From positions 5,296,501 to 5,360,500 of the forward strand of contig PUFA01000034.1 of the NCBI GenBank assembly GCA_003508835.1: 64,000 nt of DNA, written 5' to 3'. Both the position numbers and the translations under genes were made by a program. Numbering within the stretch: position 1 is the first letter of the stretch; each line of letters opens with the position of its first letter. The notes below the pieces were generated by a model that was not told the DNA's origin, did not search any database, and saw only the letters and a program-made list of their open reading frames with translations. This document shows, in pieces, positions 23,120 through 34,419 of this stretch. This DNA comes from Eonycteris spelaea (Eukaryota; Chordata; Mammalia; Chiroptera; Pteropodidae).

Positions 23120-23967
23120 CAGGTTTCTCTCACTATTCAAAAGCAGAGTGTTCTTACGAAACCATTCATACGCTGAAATGACATAAAGCAAAGAAGCAAT
23201 TACCATTTATATGGAAATTTTTTAATATTCCCAGATGCTAAAAATAACCTACTAAATCATACCAAAAACACATAAAACCTAAAATAACCCTACAGTATAG
23301 TAAAAGCAGGAATGATATGATAAATACACACAAAGCTTTGTCTACCCATCAATCCACTCAAGAAATAGACTTTTCATTTTTATCAATTAATTACCGGATG
23401 CTGACAAAAACAGACCACTTCATTACTAGCAGAACCAATAGTAACTTGACCAGCTTTCAAGATTCTCTCTGTCTCAGTGTGTAAATAGGACGAGTGGTGG
23501 ATGCAGGCAAATTCAATTCACGCACAATATCTTTACCATTCACCACAACTGAAACACTTAATTAGATCCAGTTCTCTGCTAAGCTTAATTACCCTTGCAA
23601 GCACTCCTAGGCTTTTCAGATACTTCAGGACACGTCTTGCTAACGGATGCACAAAACCAATTGAGATAAAGCACAGATGCTCAGGCACAGTTCGAAGCAC
23701 TGGCAACGTGACAGTGAGATGCCAAGTGCAGTTCCCAAGGAAGGAGCGTGGTGGGGCCACTGCTCTGCTCAGGGAGTGTGCTACCTATATAACAGTTTGG
23801 GGCAAAACAAACGCTGAATGCTATTTTTGCTTTTTGACTTTTTTGTCAAAGCAAAAATCCTCTTCAGATTTCTTTCAGTGAGCAAAGACAGGTCTTTCAT
23901 AAAAATGTAGGTCTTTCATAAAAGCAAAGTGGCTGAACACAAACTTTGAAATAGCAGGGGATACCTG
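23120..23967. mobile_element. Tigger-type (pogo/Tc1-mariner) DNA transposon
   Basis: 848 bases bounded by imperfect terminal inverted repeats. The left end 'caggtttctctcactattca' pairs with the right end, whose complement reads 'caggtatcccctgctatttc', and CTATT and AAAG are kept in both. The dinucleotide TA flanks each end (23118-23119 and 23968-23969), as expected for Tc1/mariner insertion. It sits inside an L2 whose two halves can be rejoined. Inside, 'aggtctttcataaaa' is present twice (23890-23904, 23909-23923). I see no transposase, and the 126-codon frame at 23501-23881 has no such motif, so it is a non-autonomous or internally deleted copy. The Tigger subfamily is not determined. Confidence 0.8.
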
Positions 23968-24122
23968 TATCTCTACAGGTGTTATTTATTGTCTGTGTAT
24001 CCTCTACTACAATGTGAGGAAACAGGAGAGCGGGAGTTGTCGCATATTTATACTAATATAATCCAAATACTTACAAAATGAGCCTGCCATTTAAAAGGAG
24101 CTTCATAAATATTTGTGGAACA
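23968..24122 (+). mobile_element. L2 3' end, resumed after transposon
   Basis: Continues the L2 interrupted at 23119: 'gtgttatttattgtctgtgt', 'ctctactacaatgtgaggaa', and the 3' end phrase 'cttcataaatatttgtgg'. Its last bases became the target site of the L1 that follows. Confidence 0.8.
24107..24122 (+). repeat. Left target-site duplication of L1
   Basis: 'aaatatttgtggaaca' here pairs with 'aaatatttgtgaaaca' at 31237-31252. Fifteen of 16 bases match. Confidence 0.8.
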
Positions 24123-26252
24123 GAAAAGTAGGGTGTCGACATGGTGGTTTAGGTAAAAGCAGGGCTCAACTCCTCCCAGGACCATGTTAAAATTTCATCC
24201 AAATTATAAAACAATTGATGAGGAGAACCACCTGAAATCTAGCTAATCATAACACGTACATCTGAGGATATAAAGAAAAAGCCACATCAAGACCAGTAGG
24301 AGGGTGGGAGATGTGAAACAGGCTGGTGCCACATGGGCATGAGGTAGCCGAGCACCAGGAGGGACAATGTGCCTACAGAGGCCCCCTGAAGGAAAGAGGG
24401 GCCCTAACCCGACACAGGGCCTCCCCAGCCCAGGGTTCCAGTCCTGGAAGAGGAGTTCCCATAAAATCTGACTGTAAAAATCAACAGGGACTTGAGCCAT
24501 CTGGGTGAAAAGGAGGAAACCGAAAACCCAGGCACCCTGTTAAAGGGCCCGTGCACAGTCTCACTTGTTCATAGACACTCACCCTGGGCACCAGCAAAGG
24601 GTCCACAGCTTGAGAGATGCAAGAGCCATACGAGGAAAGACTGAGTTGTGTGGTGTAGGAGCTAAGGTTGCAGGGACAGCTGCCATTGCTCCTCTGTCAG
24701 GCCCCCTCTGAGCAGTCTGCAGACAAGCGCCATCTTGCTGGTGTTGAGCCCTCCCCCCGCATGACCAATTCTGAAGCTGCACTGGCCAATGGGATCAGCC
24801 AGCTCTGCCCCATGTCTCCCTGGGTCCCTCCCCAACCCAACCTACAAATTGCCTTGGTGGAGACAGCTGTCCTGGGACAAGCGTCATCACAGGCAATGAC
24901 CCTAAGCTCAGGCAGCCTGCACATTGTGAGGGAAAATTTTGGTGAAAGGCCACTGGCACCAGCATGAGTTTCACTGTCTCGTGGGCAGTTCAGTGTCTCT
25001 TGGGCAGTTCATGGGGGTCTGAGGGCCCAACACAAATAACATCTGGCCTCACTGTGATCTGTGACTTTTGCAGGAGCCTATAGACTCAGCACTGACAATA
25101 ATTCTAATTCTGCATTGGCCTGACAAGAATGGCTCGCTCCACCCTGTATCTCCCTGAGACCCAACGCCACCTAATGAACAAATTATCAGTGGTGGGCCCA
25201 TTGCCAAGCAGCCAGCCCTACCCTGTGCTTTTCCTGGGCCATGAATTCCACAGAAAACAATAGCCCTACCTAGTGCAGCCATGCATGGCCCCTGCATCCT
25301 GGAAGAGACTTTTGGTGGCAGGCCACAAGCCCAGTCTTGAGCTACAGTATTTCTTGGGTGTTTGCAGTCCTGAGATAGAAAGCAGCTGGCTTTGCTGCTC
25401 TCTGAAACTTACAGGAAGCCTCAGATTCAGCACTGGCATGAAACCTCATTCATTGTGCATTGGCCAGGTGAAATCTGTTCACTGTACCCTGGTGATTTCT
25501 TGGGTCCCCACACTACCCAAAGGCTCTTCCAGTACAGAGTCTTACAGGCAGCTGGCAGGCAGCCTCAGGCCTTGAAGTACACTGGTTCTTTTTGTAAGCC
25601 ACCCCAGGCTTGGTATCAGGGATAACTAGACCTCGGCTTGCAGCGTTGTCTCTTCCACTTGCCTTCAGATCCAGCACAGGCAGCAACCACCTGCGGATTG
25701 CTTTGTAGCTCCTACCAGGTAGCCCCAAGCAATCAAAGGCAGCAGCTGACCTTGGCTTACACAGGAGCCCCTCCCAAGGGGCCAAAGAACCAACACACAA
25801 GGAAGCTGGTGTCAGACAACAAAACACCGCCTGACTAGCCCCATAAGCAGAACACGCAAAAGGTGGTTTTAAAAGGTACACAAGCCTGCTGGGGTGAATC
25901 CCATTAGAAGGGTTAACCCACACACAACAGCTCATACCCACAGCCAGTCAGCCCAAGAGTCAATCTCATCCACTGATGTGCTAACATCAATCAAGCCTTA
26001 GCTACAACAGGACACACACAGCCTACGCAAGGAACATGCCAGAGTCCCCAACACAAGTGATTAAGGAGACTGCATCATTGGGCCACACAGGACACCTACT
26101 ACATTCGATCATCTTGCCAAGACCGGGAGACATAAAAATCTTCCTAACACATAGAAATGAACACCGAAAGGCAACTAAAATGAGGGAAAAAAATCTGCCA
26201 CAAATAAAACAACACAAAAAACTCCAAAAAAAAAAAAAAAAAACTAAACTAA
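24123..26252 (+). promoter_or_regulatory. L1 5' untranslated region / internal promoter
   Basis: It begins 'agaaaagtagggtgtcgac', a worn form of the usual start with an 'aagatgg'-like block, and stays GC-rich for 2.1 kb, unlike the flanks. L1 5' regions carry an internal RNA polymerase II promoter. A 17-base near-duplicate ('gtctcgtgggcagttca' at 24976-24992, 'gtctcttgggcagttca' at 24995-25011) is present. It ends in an 18-base A run and 'ctaaactaaatggtggc' just before ORF1. The many overlapping open frames here are by-products of GC content. Confidence 0.7.
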
Positions 26253-27075
26253 ATGGTGGCAAGCAACCTACCAGATACAGAGTTCAAAACACTGGTTATA
26301 AGGATGCTCAATGAACTTAGGGGGAGAATAGATGATCTCAGTGAGAACTTGAACAGAGATATAATAAGCATAAAAGAGAATGTAGAAACCATAAAAAAGA
26401 ACCAGTCAGAAATGAAGAATATGATAACTGAAATGAAGAATACACTAAAGAAATCAACAGTAGATTAGACAAAGCAGAGGCTCAAATCAGTGAACTGGAA
26501 GACAAATTAGCAGAAAATACCCAACTGGAACACCAAAAAGAAAAAAATATCAAAAGAGTATAAGAAAAGTTTAAGGTACCTTTGGGACAACATCAAGCAT
26601 ACAAACGTCTGCATCATGAGGGTGCCAGAAGGAGAAGAGAGAGAGCAAGGGATTTAGAACCTACCTGAAAAAATAATGATGGAAAACTCTAATCTGGTGA
26701 AAGAAATAGATATACAAGTTCAGGAAGCACAAAGATCCTCAAACACTAGGGAAGTAAACAGACCCAACATGAAGACATATCATAATTAAAATGCCAAAGG
26801 TCAAAGACAAAGAGAGAATCTTAAAAGCAGCAAGATAAAGGCAGCTAGTTACTTAAAGGGTACTCCCATAAGAATGTCAACTGATTTTTCAACAGAAACT
26901 TTGCATGAAATATTTAAAGTCATAATAAACAAGAACCTAAAACCAAGATTAATCTACCTAGCAAGGCTATCAATTAAAATGGAAGATGAAACAAAAGCTT
27001 CCCAGACAAGAAAAAGCTAAAGGAATTTATCAGCAGAAAGCCAGTTCCAGTTTTATAAGAAATGTTAAGGAGACA
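26253..27075 (+). pseudogene. L1 ORF1 remnant
   Basis: ORF1 encodes the RNA-binding chaperone of the L1 particle. The first 71 codons read through (26253-26468) and contain the expected start 'LPDTEFKTLVIRMLNELRGR' and a heptad-rich coiled coil with 'NQSEMKNMITEMKNTLKKS'. A stop follows at 26466-26468, and reading resumes as 'AEAQISELEDKLAENTQLEH'. Further stops and shifts remove the RNA recognition and C-terminal domains as a usable protein. The 3' boundary with the inter-ORF spacer is approximate. Confidence 0.8.
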
Positions 27076-29096
27076 TCTATAAAAAGAAAGATTAAAAAAA
27101 ACCCACAAATATAAATAAAAAAACTAATATGTACCTATCAATAATCACTTTAAATGTAAGTGAATTAAATGCTCTAATCAAAACATAGGATAGATGAATG
27201 GATAAGAAAATAAACACCCACTTCAGATCAAATGACACACACAAACTGAAAGTAAAGAATGGAAAAATACATTTCATGCAAATGAAAATTTTAAAAAATC
27301 TGGGGTAGAAATACTTACTTCAGATAAATAGACTTTGAAATAAAGGCTATAATAAGGGACAAAGAATGGCATTACATAATAATAAAGGGATCAATACAAT
27401 AAGGGGACATAAATAACCCTAATAAACAGATACACACCCAACATAGAAGCACCTAAATATATAAAACAATTATTGACTGATGTAAAGGGAAAATCAACAG
27501 TAATATAGAAGGAGACTTTAACATCTCATTGACACCAACTGACAGATCTTTCAGACAGAAAATCAACAAGGAAAGAGCTGCCTTAAATGACACCTTAGAC
27601 CAGATGAATTTGATTAATATTTTCAGAACATTTCACCCCAAAGTTGCAGAATATACTTTCTTATCAGGTGAACATGGAACATTTTTGAGGATAGACCACA
27701 TGTTAGGCTACAAAACAAATCTCAATAAACTTAAGAAGATTGAAATCATGTCAAGCATCTTCTCCAACCACAATGGTATGAAACTAAATCAATTAAGAGG
27801 GAAAAAATGGAAAATACACAAACACATGAGGCTAAATATCATGCTACTAAACAATGAATGGGTTAACAATGAGATACCTAGAGATGAACGAAAATAAAAA
27901 CACAATGACTCAAAATCTATGGGACACAGTGAAAGTAGTCATAATAGGGACATTTATAACAATACAGGCCTACCTTAAGAAACAAGAAAAATATCAAAAA
28001 AAAAAAAAAAGCAATCTAACCTTAGACTTCAGAGAACTAGAAAAAGAACAGCAAACAAAATCCAAAGTGAGTAGAAGGAAAGAAATAGTAAAGCTCAGAG
28101 CAGAATAAATGAAATAGTGTCTAGGAAAACAAAACAAAATATCAGTGAAAACAAGAGCTGGTTCTTTGAAAGGATAAACAAAATTAGCAAACCTTTAACC
28201 AGACTCATCAAGAAAAAAAAGAGAAGACCCATATACATAAAATCAGAAATGATAGAAAAGCACTAATTACAGACCCCACAGAAATACAAAGGATTATAAA
28301 AAATACTATGAATAATTGTATGCCAATAAATTAGACAATCTGGAAGAAATGGAGACATTTCTAGAAACATACAATCTCCCAAGACTGAGTCAAGAAGAAA
28401 TAGAAATTCTGAACTGACAGATTACCACCAACAAAATTGAATCCATCATCAAAAAACTTCCAAAAAACAAAAGTCCTGGACTGGATGACTTCATAGGTGA
28501 TTTTTACCAAACATTCAAAGAATTACGTATTTTCAAATTTCCAACAAATTCAAGAAGAGGTAAGGCTCCCTAACTCTTTTTTTGAGGCCAACTTTACCCT
28601 GATTCTAAAACCAAACAAAAATATTACAAAAAAAGAGGAAAATCTAGGCCAATATCTCAAATGAACATTGATGCAAAAATCCTCAACAAAATATTAGCAA
28701 ACCAAATTCAGCAATACATTAAAAATATCATACACCATAATCAAGTCAGATTTATTCCTGGGGTGCAAAGTTGGTTTAATATCTGCAAATCAATTAATAT
28801 AATGCACCACATGACAAATTGAAAAATAAAAATCATATGATATCAATAGATGCAGAAAACACGTTCGACAATATCCAGCATCCATTGAGGATAAAACTCT
28901 CAGTAAAGTGGGAATAGAGGGAACATACCTCAGCATAATAAAAGCCACATATGGCAAACCTACAACTAACATTGTACTCGATGGGGAAAGACTAAAAGAA
29001 TTTTCCTTAAAATCAGAAACAAGACAAGAATGCCCACTTTCACCATTTCCATTCAATATAGTATTGGAACTCCTAGCCACAGCAGTCAGATAAGAA

Positions 29097-29124
29097 AACA
29101 ACAACAACAACAACAACAACAAAA
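29097..29124 (+). repeat. AAC microsatellite in dead L1 ORF2
   Basis: About nine AAC units expanded inside the reverse transcriptase region, between the 'TAVR' block and the lysine-rich part before FADE. It is a post-insertion change. Confidence 0.85.
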
Positions 29125-29879
29125 AGCATACAGATTGGAAAGGAAGGAGTAAAACTGTCATTATTTGCAGATGAGATGATACTACATATAAAGAACTCTA
29201 AAGATTCCACAAAAAAAAACTGTTAGTGAATGGTCAATGAATTCACTGAAGTAGCAGGATACAAAGTTAATATTCAGAAGTCAGCATTTTTATACACCAA
29301 TGATGAACTATCTGAAAGAGAAGTTAAGAAAACAATCCGATTTACAATTGCATCAAAAACAATAAAATACCTAGAAATCAAATCAACCAAGGAGGTAAAA
29401 GATCTGTTCTCAAAAAATTATGTCATTGAAAAAAGAAATTGAAGATACAAATAAATGGAAGCATATACAATGCTCATGGGGAGGACAAATCAACATCATT
29501 AAAATGGTCATACTATCCAAAGTAATCTATAGATTCAGTGTAATCCCTATCAAAATACCAATGGCACTTTTCAAAGAACTAGAACAAATAATCCTAAAAT
29601 TTATATGGAACCATAAAATACCCCAAATAGCCACAGCAATCTTGAGAAAAGAATGAAGTCAGGGGTATCACACTACCTGATATCAAACCATACTACAAGG
29701 CTACAGTAAACAAATAGCATGGTACTGGCCTAAAACAGATACATAGATCAATGGAACAGAATAGAGAGCCTAGAAATAAATCCACGCCTATATGCTCACT
29801 TAGTCTATGACAAAGGAGGCAAGAATATACAAGGCAGCCTCTTCAATAAATGGTGTTGGGAAAATTGAACAGATATATG

Positions 29880-29969
29880 CAAAAAAAAAAAAAGAAGAAG
29901 AAGAAGAAAGAAAGAAAAGAAAAAAAAGAAAAAGAAAAAAAAGGAAAGTAAAAAAAGGGAAAAAAAGAG
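29880..29969 (+). repeat. Purine-only A/G tract in L1 ORF2
   Basis: An A run followed by (GAA)n, (AAAG)n and mixed A/G gives about 90 bases with one T. It replaces the short coding link found at this point in related L1s. Nearby 'tgtacaatggtgtaatcaa' is duplicated (29991-30009, 30014-30032). Confidence 0.85.
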
Positions 29970-31236
29970 CTGGACCACTTTCTTACACCATGTACAATGG
30001 TGTAATCAATGGTGTACAATGGTGTAATCAAATGGATTAAAGACTTAAATGTAAGACGTGGAACCATAAAACTTCTAAAAAAAACATAGGTAGTAAACTC
30101 TTGGATATTGCTATTAGTATTTTTTTTCTAATATATCTCCTTGGGAAAGGAAAATAAAAGAAATAATAAATGGTACTACTTCAAACTAAAAAGTTTTGCA
30201 CAGCAAAGGAAACCATCATCAAAACAAAAAGATAACCTACTGAATGGGAGAAGATATTCACCACTGATACATCTGATAAGGGGTAATATCCAAAATTTAT
30301 ATAAAGAATTTGTACACTCAAAAACAAATAAACAATAAACAAACAAAAATCCAATTAAAAATGGGCATTTTTAAATAGGTATTTCCCCCAAGAGGCCTAC
30401 AGATGGCCAAGAGACATATGCAAAGATGCTCAAAATCATTATTACCACAGAAACACAAATGAAAATCACGATGAGCTATCACCTCACACCTGTCAGAATG
30501 ACTATCAACAATAAATCAAAAAACAAGTGTTGGTGAGAATGTGGAGAAAAGGGAACCCTCATACACTGTTGGTATGATTGCAAAATGGTATAACTAGTAT
30601 GGAAAACAGTCTGGAGTTCCCTCAAAATATCAAAAATAGAACTACCTTTTGACCCGCAATTGCACTTCTGGGTATTTATCCAAAGAAAAATCGAAACGCT
30701 AATGTAAATACTGTGCACTTCCGATGTCACTGCAGCGCTATTTATAAAGCCAAGATATTGACACACATCAACTGTCTATCAATAGACGATTGGATAAAGA
30801 AGTTATGTTACATATATACAATGAAATATTACTTGGCCATAAAAAATGAAATCGTACCATTTGCAATGACATGGATGGACCCAGAGAAAGATAAATACCA
30901 TATGCTTTCACTTATATGTGTAATCTAAAGAACAGGAGGAATAAACTAAACAAAAACAGATTTACAGATACAGAGAGCAAACTGGTGATTGCCAGAGGGG
31001 GGGGGCTTTGAGGCCTGGGTAAAAAAGGAGAAGGATTGAAGAAGTACAAATTAGTAGTTACAAACTATCACAGAGACGATAGAGTACAGCATAGGGAATA
31101 TAGTCAGTAGTACTGTAATGGCTGTGTGTGCTGCCAGATGGGTTCACTTCATAAGCTATGTAAATGTCTAACCAATGTACTATATACCTGAAACTAATAT
31201 AAAATAAAAATCTTTAAAAAAACCAATGACTAAAAA

Positions 31237-31252
31237 AAATATTTGTGAAACA
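31237..31252 (+). repeat. Right target-site duplication of L1
   Basis: 'aaatatttgtgaaaca' directly follows the L1 tail and matches 24107-24122 at 15 of 16 bases. Confidence 0.8.
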
Positions 31253-31424
31253 AATAATGAAAGTTATGAGCATCTATAAAGTTCGCTGAGCCTTCTAAGG
31301 ATGTGTAGAAGAACCCATTAATGATCTGTCAGAAGCGCAATTACATTTGCTCTGTGTGACCTGGCACTTTTGCTAGCATAGCCATGGCTTTCTTAAGCGG
31401 TGAGATTTAGAACACTTCTATTCC

Positions 31425-31505
31425 AGGCCCAGCTCCGCACCTAACTCACTATGAAATCTTAAGCAAGTCAACTTCTCCCTGGGCCTGTTTTCCTGTTCTA
31501 TAAAA
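31425..31505 (+). repeat. MIR SINE fragment
   Basis: Sense MIR core: 'caggcccagctccgcaccta', 'actcactatgaaatcttaag', 'caagtcaacttctccctggg', 'ttctataaaataaggc'. Only the central part is kept. Confidence 0.7.
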
Positions 31506-31567
31506 TAAGGCACTTGGGGAAAAAAGCTTTTCAAGAGCTGCTGTAAACTTAGTAGAGATTCCTATAG

Positions 31568-31660
31568 AATTTGCACATTGGAATCACCTCAGCAACTTCT
31601 ATCAAATGCTGATGCCTGAGCGTCATCTCCAAAGATTCTAATGAATTGTTCTTTGTGGGA
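31568..31660 (+). repeat. MER20-like MITE fragment
   Basis: 'tttgcacattggaatcacct', 'atgctgatgcctgagcgtca', 'ccaaagattctaatgaattg' follow MER20 order. The 3' terminal repeat is missing. Confidence 0.65.
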
Positions 31661-31689
31661 CTTAAGCATTTGATATATAGCCTGGAATG

Positions 31690-33045
31690 AATCCCATTAA
31701 CTTTTGGTTCAGCCAAGTTCAACAGCAGCCTTCCATGAGTATAAGTTAATGTGGCCAGATACGTATTTCCTGTTCAAGTTCAGTGTGGTTCTCATTAAGC
31801 TGATATTGAGGTTTGTCTCATTGAGTTGACCAATATCACCGATGCTGCTGCAGACACCAGGAAGCCTGTAGAAAAAGGAGTGGCCATCTCTGGGCTCTGT
31901 GAGGGCTTCTTCCCATGTTTTTACTGCCTTTGAGTACACTGACTATAGATTTTCGAACTTCTTAAGCTGTTAAATAAACCTCACACCTCACTTGCTCTGC
32001 TCTAGACCGGCATCCTTAAGGCTAAGCAGATTGCTTGCTTATGCCAGCCCAGGTGGGTCTCCATCACTTTCAGGAATTGCGTAGGCTCTAGGCCATATCC
32101 CTTCAGGTTCTGTAACTCCTATTGAATCATGGATCTGAATCTTCAGAATCCTCACATTCTAACTCCTCAGACTCATTCCAAAAATCGAACCTAACCAACT
32201 GATTTCTGACTATGTTTTAAGACCATATTAAAGGAACAGCACCTGGAGCCCTCCCATACCTTCAGCTGCTCAAATTCTGATGGCCAGCATCCAGGGCCAT
32301 CTGCCTAATGGCACCTCCCTCTTCCTGCTCTTGTCATTGGTAGAAGCCTCTGTTTGGGAGAGCAGTGCCACAGGCACCGGAATTGAGAACCCTGGCAAAG
32401 CTAAGAAACTGAAGAGGAAAATTTCAGTCAAACTAATGTTTTGGAGCCTTCCATGATGACTTATTGTCCATTTTTTTAAAAATATGCAAATTTCTCAACT
32501 GTTTATTTTAGCATGATGCAAAAATCAATTACAAATACCTTCCATTAAGTTTTTTCTGGAACTTCAATGCTTAGTTGTTTTGGCAGGAGCCGTGATCATA
32601 GCAATTGCAGACACAAAAATATTCCACTTTGTTTTGTAAATTAAAACTCTGAGTCTCGGTAATCAGGAAATTTTTAGGATTTGGAACACACACATATATA
32701 TTTTTCCCTTGTCTCTTAACAATCACCCATCAGAGCCTTCAAAGGCAGGGGCACAGATGGCCTGTCTCGCTCCCAACTCCCTAAGAATTCGTGGTACCTC
32801 CTCTATAGCTTTCCAGGGTTCCACATGCCTGGGGAGATCTAGACCTCATGGAGCCAAACCTCCTTGCGGGATCGGGATGGAGTAATCCAATCTGTAAGGG
32901 AATCAGTACCTTGAACCACCGCCTTTCCCACCCCCCAATGTCACGCAGCAATGCTGGAGCGCCACTGAATGTGTGGTCCATGGTGTTCTTTTCTCTACCT
33001 CCTGCCAGGTCAGAGAAATGCCATTGCCCTGCCATCACCACCGCC
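31690..33045. other. Unique sequence
   Basis: No family or exon recognised. GC rises towards the end (32750-33045), with overlapping open frames on both strands that run through the microsatellite and lack domains. Confidence 0.5.
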
Positions 33046-33049
33046 ACAC

Positions 33050-33060
33050 GTGCGCGCGCG

Positions 33061-33106
<46 letters not shown>
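33050..33106 (+). repeat. (GC)n-(CA)n alternating purine-pyrimidine tract
   Basis: 'gtgcgcgc...' gives about nine GC steps (33052-33069), continuing without a break as about 18 CA steps (33070-33106). Strict purine-pyrimidine alternation over some 56 bases is the classic Z-DNA-forming arrangement. Confidence 0.95.
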
Positions 33107-33107
<1 letters not shown>

Positions 33108-34415
33108 GTATCCCACAGGCACGCTGACCACGCCTCGATTCTTTTCCTGGCCTTTGGCTGGAACTTGGCAGCTGTTCCAGCAAGCGAAGCAGGAGTACAT
33201 GCTCTCAACACGACCGTTTTCTGCAGCGGGAGCTGCCCAGCTGGCTGGGGTGGCTGTTGCTGTGCTTTTGCTTTTCTTCGCATGAAGGTTTGGAAAGCAC
33301 AGGGATTTTTTTCCTTTGCACTGTTAACCACCACGACATCCTCCTCTTCTCTCTCATCACTTTCCCATCTCTTAGTGTCCCAATAAGCCTTTGTCATAAA
33401 AGCTCCGATCTTAATCCTTGGCGTCTTGTGCCCTCCTAGCTTTGAAAACGGTGCAGTAAGATCTCCAACTTACACTCCTGCTCTCCCACCTTGTCTGCCA
33501 GCCCTGAAGCTAGCAGAGTCCTTCTCTAACCTCAGCTCTTCTTCTAAATTTCTAACTCTAGCTGGGCACCAGTGGGCAGCCAAACTGGAGATGATGGAAG
33601 CAAGCCCCTTGCTGGAGCCATTTGTTTGCCGCAGCATGCTCTGTGCAGTTGTTCAAATAAGCAGTTGGACCAGCTGGTCCTCTACTCACAGAGTGGTCCA
33701 CAAATATCTAACATAAGGACGGCCCCTCCCCACTTGAAGTCGATGTTCAGCTCAGGGTCCCCCCCTCCAATGCCTCTTTCCAAAGCCCGAATATTTTGGT
33801 CTCCTGGCTGGCTTGCCAATGCTTGAATGAAACCCTAATGAGCTTCCCGAGTAAAATCTGAAACTGGCCCCTGGTACACGGAGAGCCGTGAAAGACCGAA
33901 GAGGGAGGCAGACCACTCTAGCGGGTGGGTGGCAGGTTTAATAAGTAAGGAAATTTGCATACATTTGAGGCTTGCCTTAGGCAGCCACACAATGGGTAGA
34001 TCTCTGCACTGTCCCGCCAGTATCTTCAAAGTTCTTACAGAGGCCTTAATGCAGTTCAGGCACGTGTTCACCCAGGTGGTCTCAATGACAGCTTACTATC
34101 GCAAGGGACTGTCCTTGGACCTCTTCTAGTATGGGGAAGGCAAGCAGAATACTCATTCCAAGGACAAGGGTAAGATTGCCCGGGTCCAGCTGGAGGGTCC
34201 ACCAGCGGTTGTGTCCTCTTAATGACCTCCTCCAACACCAATGGTAACAGGTTGCAAAAACTGTAGCATGGTACCACACTCGGGTTATTGGCATATGTAC
34301 AGTCAAGATATAAAATATTTCCATAACCACAAGGATCTCTCAGGTTGCCGTTTTATAGCCACACCTATGTCCCTGCCCCCAGCCCCTCCCCAGCAACTAT
34401 TAATCTGCTCTGTTT
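33107..34415. other. Unique sequence of balanced GC
   Basis: Open frames on both strands (33257-34330) overlap and show no recognisable domain, signal or conserved motif. No repeat family was recognised. Confidence 0.5.
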
Positions 34416-34419
34416 CTAC

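Larger units (their letters stand above)
27117..30928 (+). pseudogene. L1 ORF2 remnant (endonuclease/reverse transcriptase)
   Basis: Order of parts: an endonuclease start resembling 'MYLSIITLNVSELNALIK' (27130-27185). A small gap follows that removes the conserved catalytic Gln-Glu-Thr-His motif. Next come the 'GDFNISLTPTDRSFRQKINK' region (27511-27580), the 'IDHMLGYKTNLNKLKKIEI' block (27692-27748), the 'KSPGLDDF' reverse transcriptase entry (28470-28495), and a FADE motif at 29164-29175 where active L1 has FADD. The C-terminal part runs to 30928. Multiple stops and shifts split it into fragments of at most about 120 codons. At 29880-29969 a purine tract replaces coding sequence. Confidence 0.85.
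24123..31236 (+). mobile_element. Near full-length, inactive L1 retrotransposon
   Basis: A complete L1 layout of 7.1 kb: GC-rich 5' untranslated region (24123-26252), ORF1 remnant, ORF2 remnant, and 3' untranslated region with an A-rich tail, bracketed by a 16-base target-site duplication. In the family, ORF1 is an RNA-binding coiled-coil trimer and ORF2 an endonuclease/reverse transcriptase that copies RNA at a nicked TTTT/A target. Stops and frameshifts in both frames, loss of an endonuclease motif and a changed reverse transcriptase catalytic residue make it dead. Megabats are known for silent L1s, which fits a fossil copy. The tail carries 'ccaatgact' followed by a second A run, perhaps a small 3' transduction. 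Confidence 0.9.

Noticed and set aside
23501..23881. 126-codon frame as a transposase or host gene
   Set aside because: It lies inside the Tigger-type element, has no DDE, helix-turn-helix or other known motif, and the opposite strand is also open.
24243..25941. Many overlapping open frames on both strands
   Set aside because: They lie in the GC-rich L1 5' untranslated region, overlap in several phases and show no domain.
32781..33397. Open frames of 120-145 codons on both strands
   Set aside because: They read through the GC/CA microsatellite, which is open in all phases. The flanking residues show no family.
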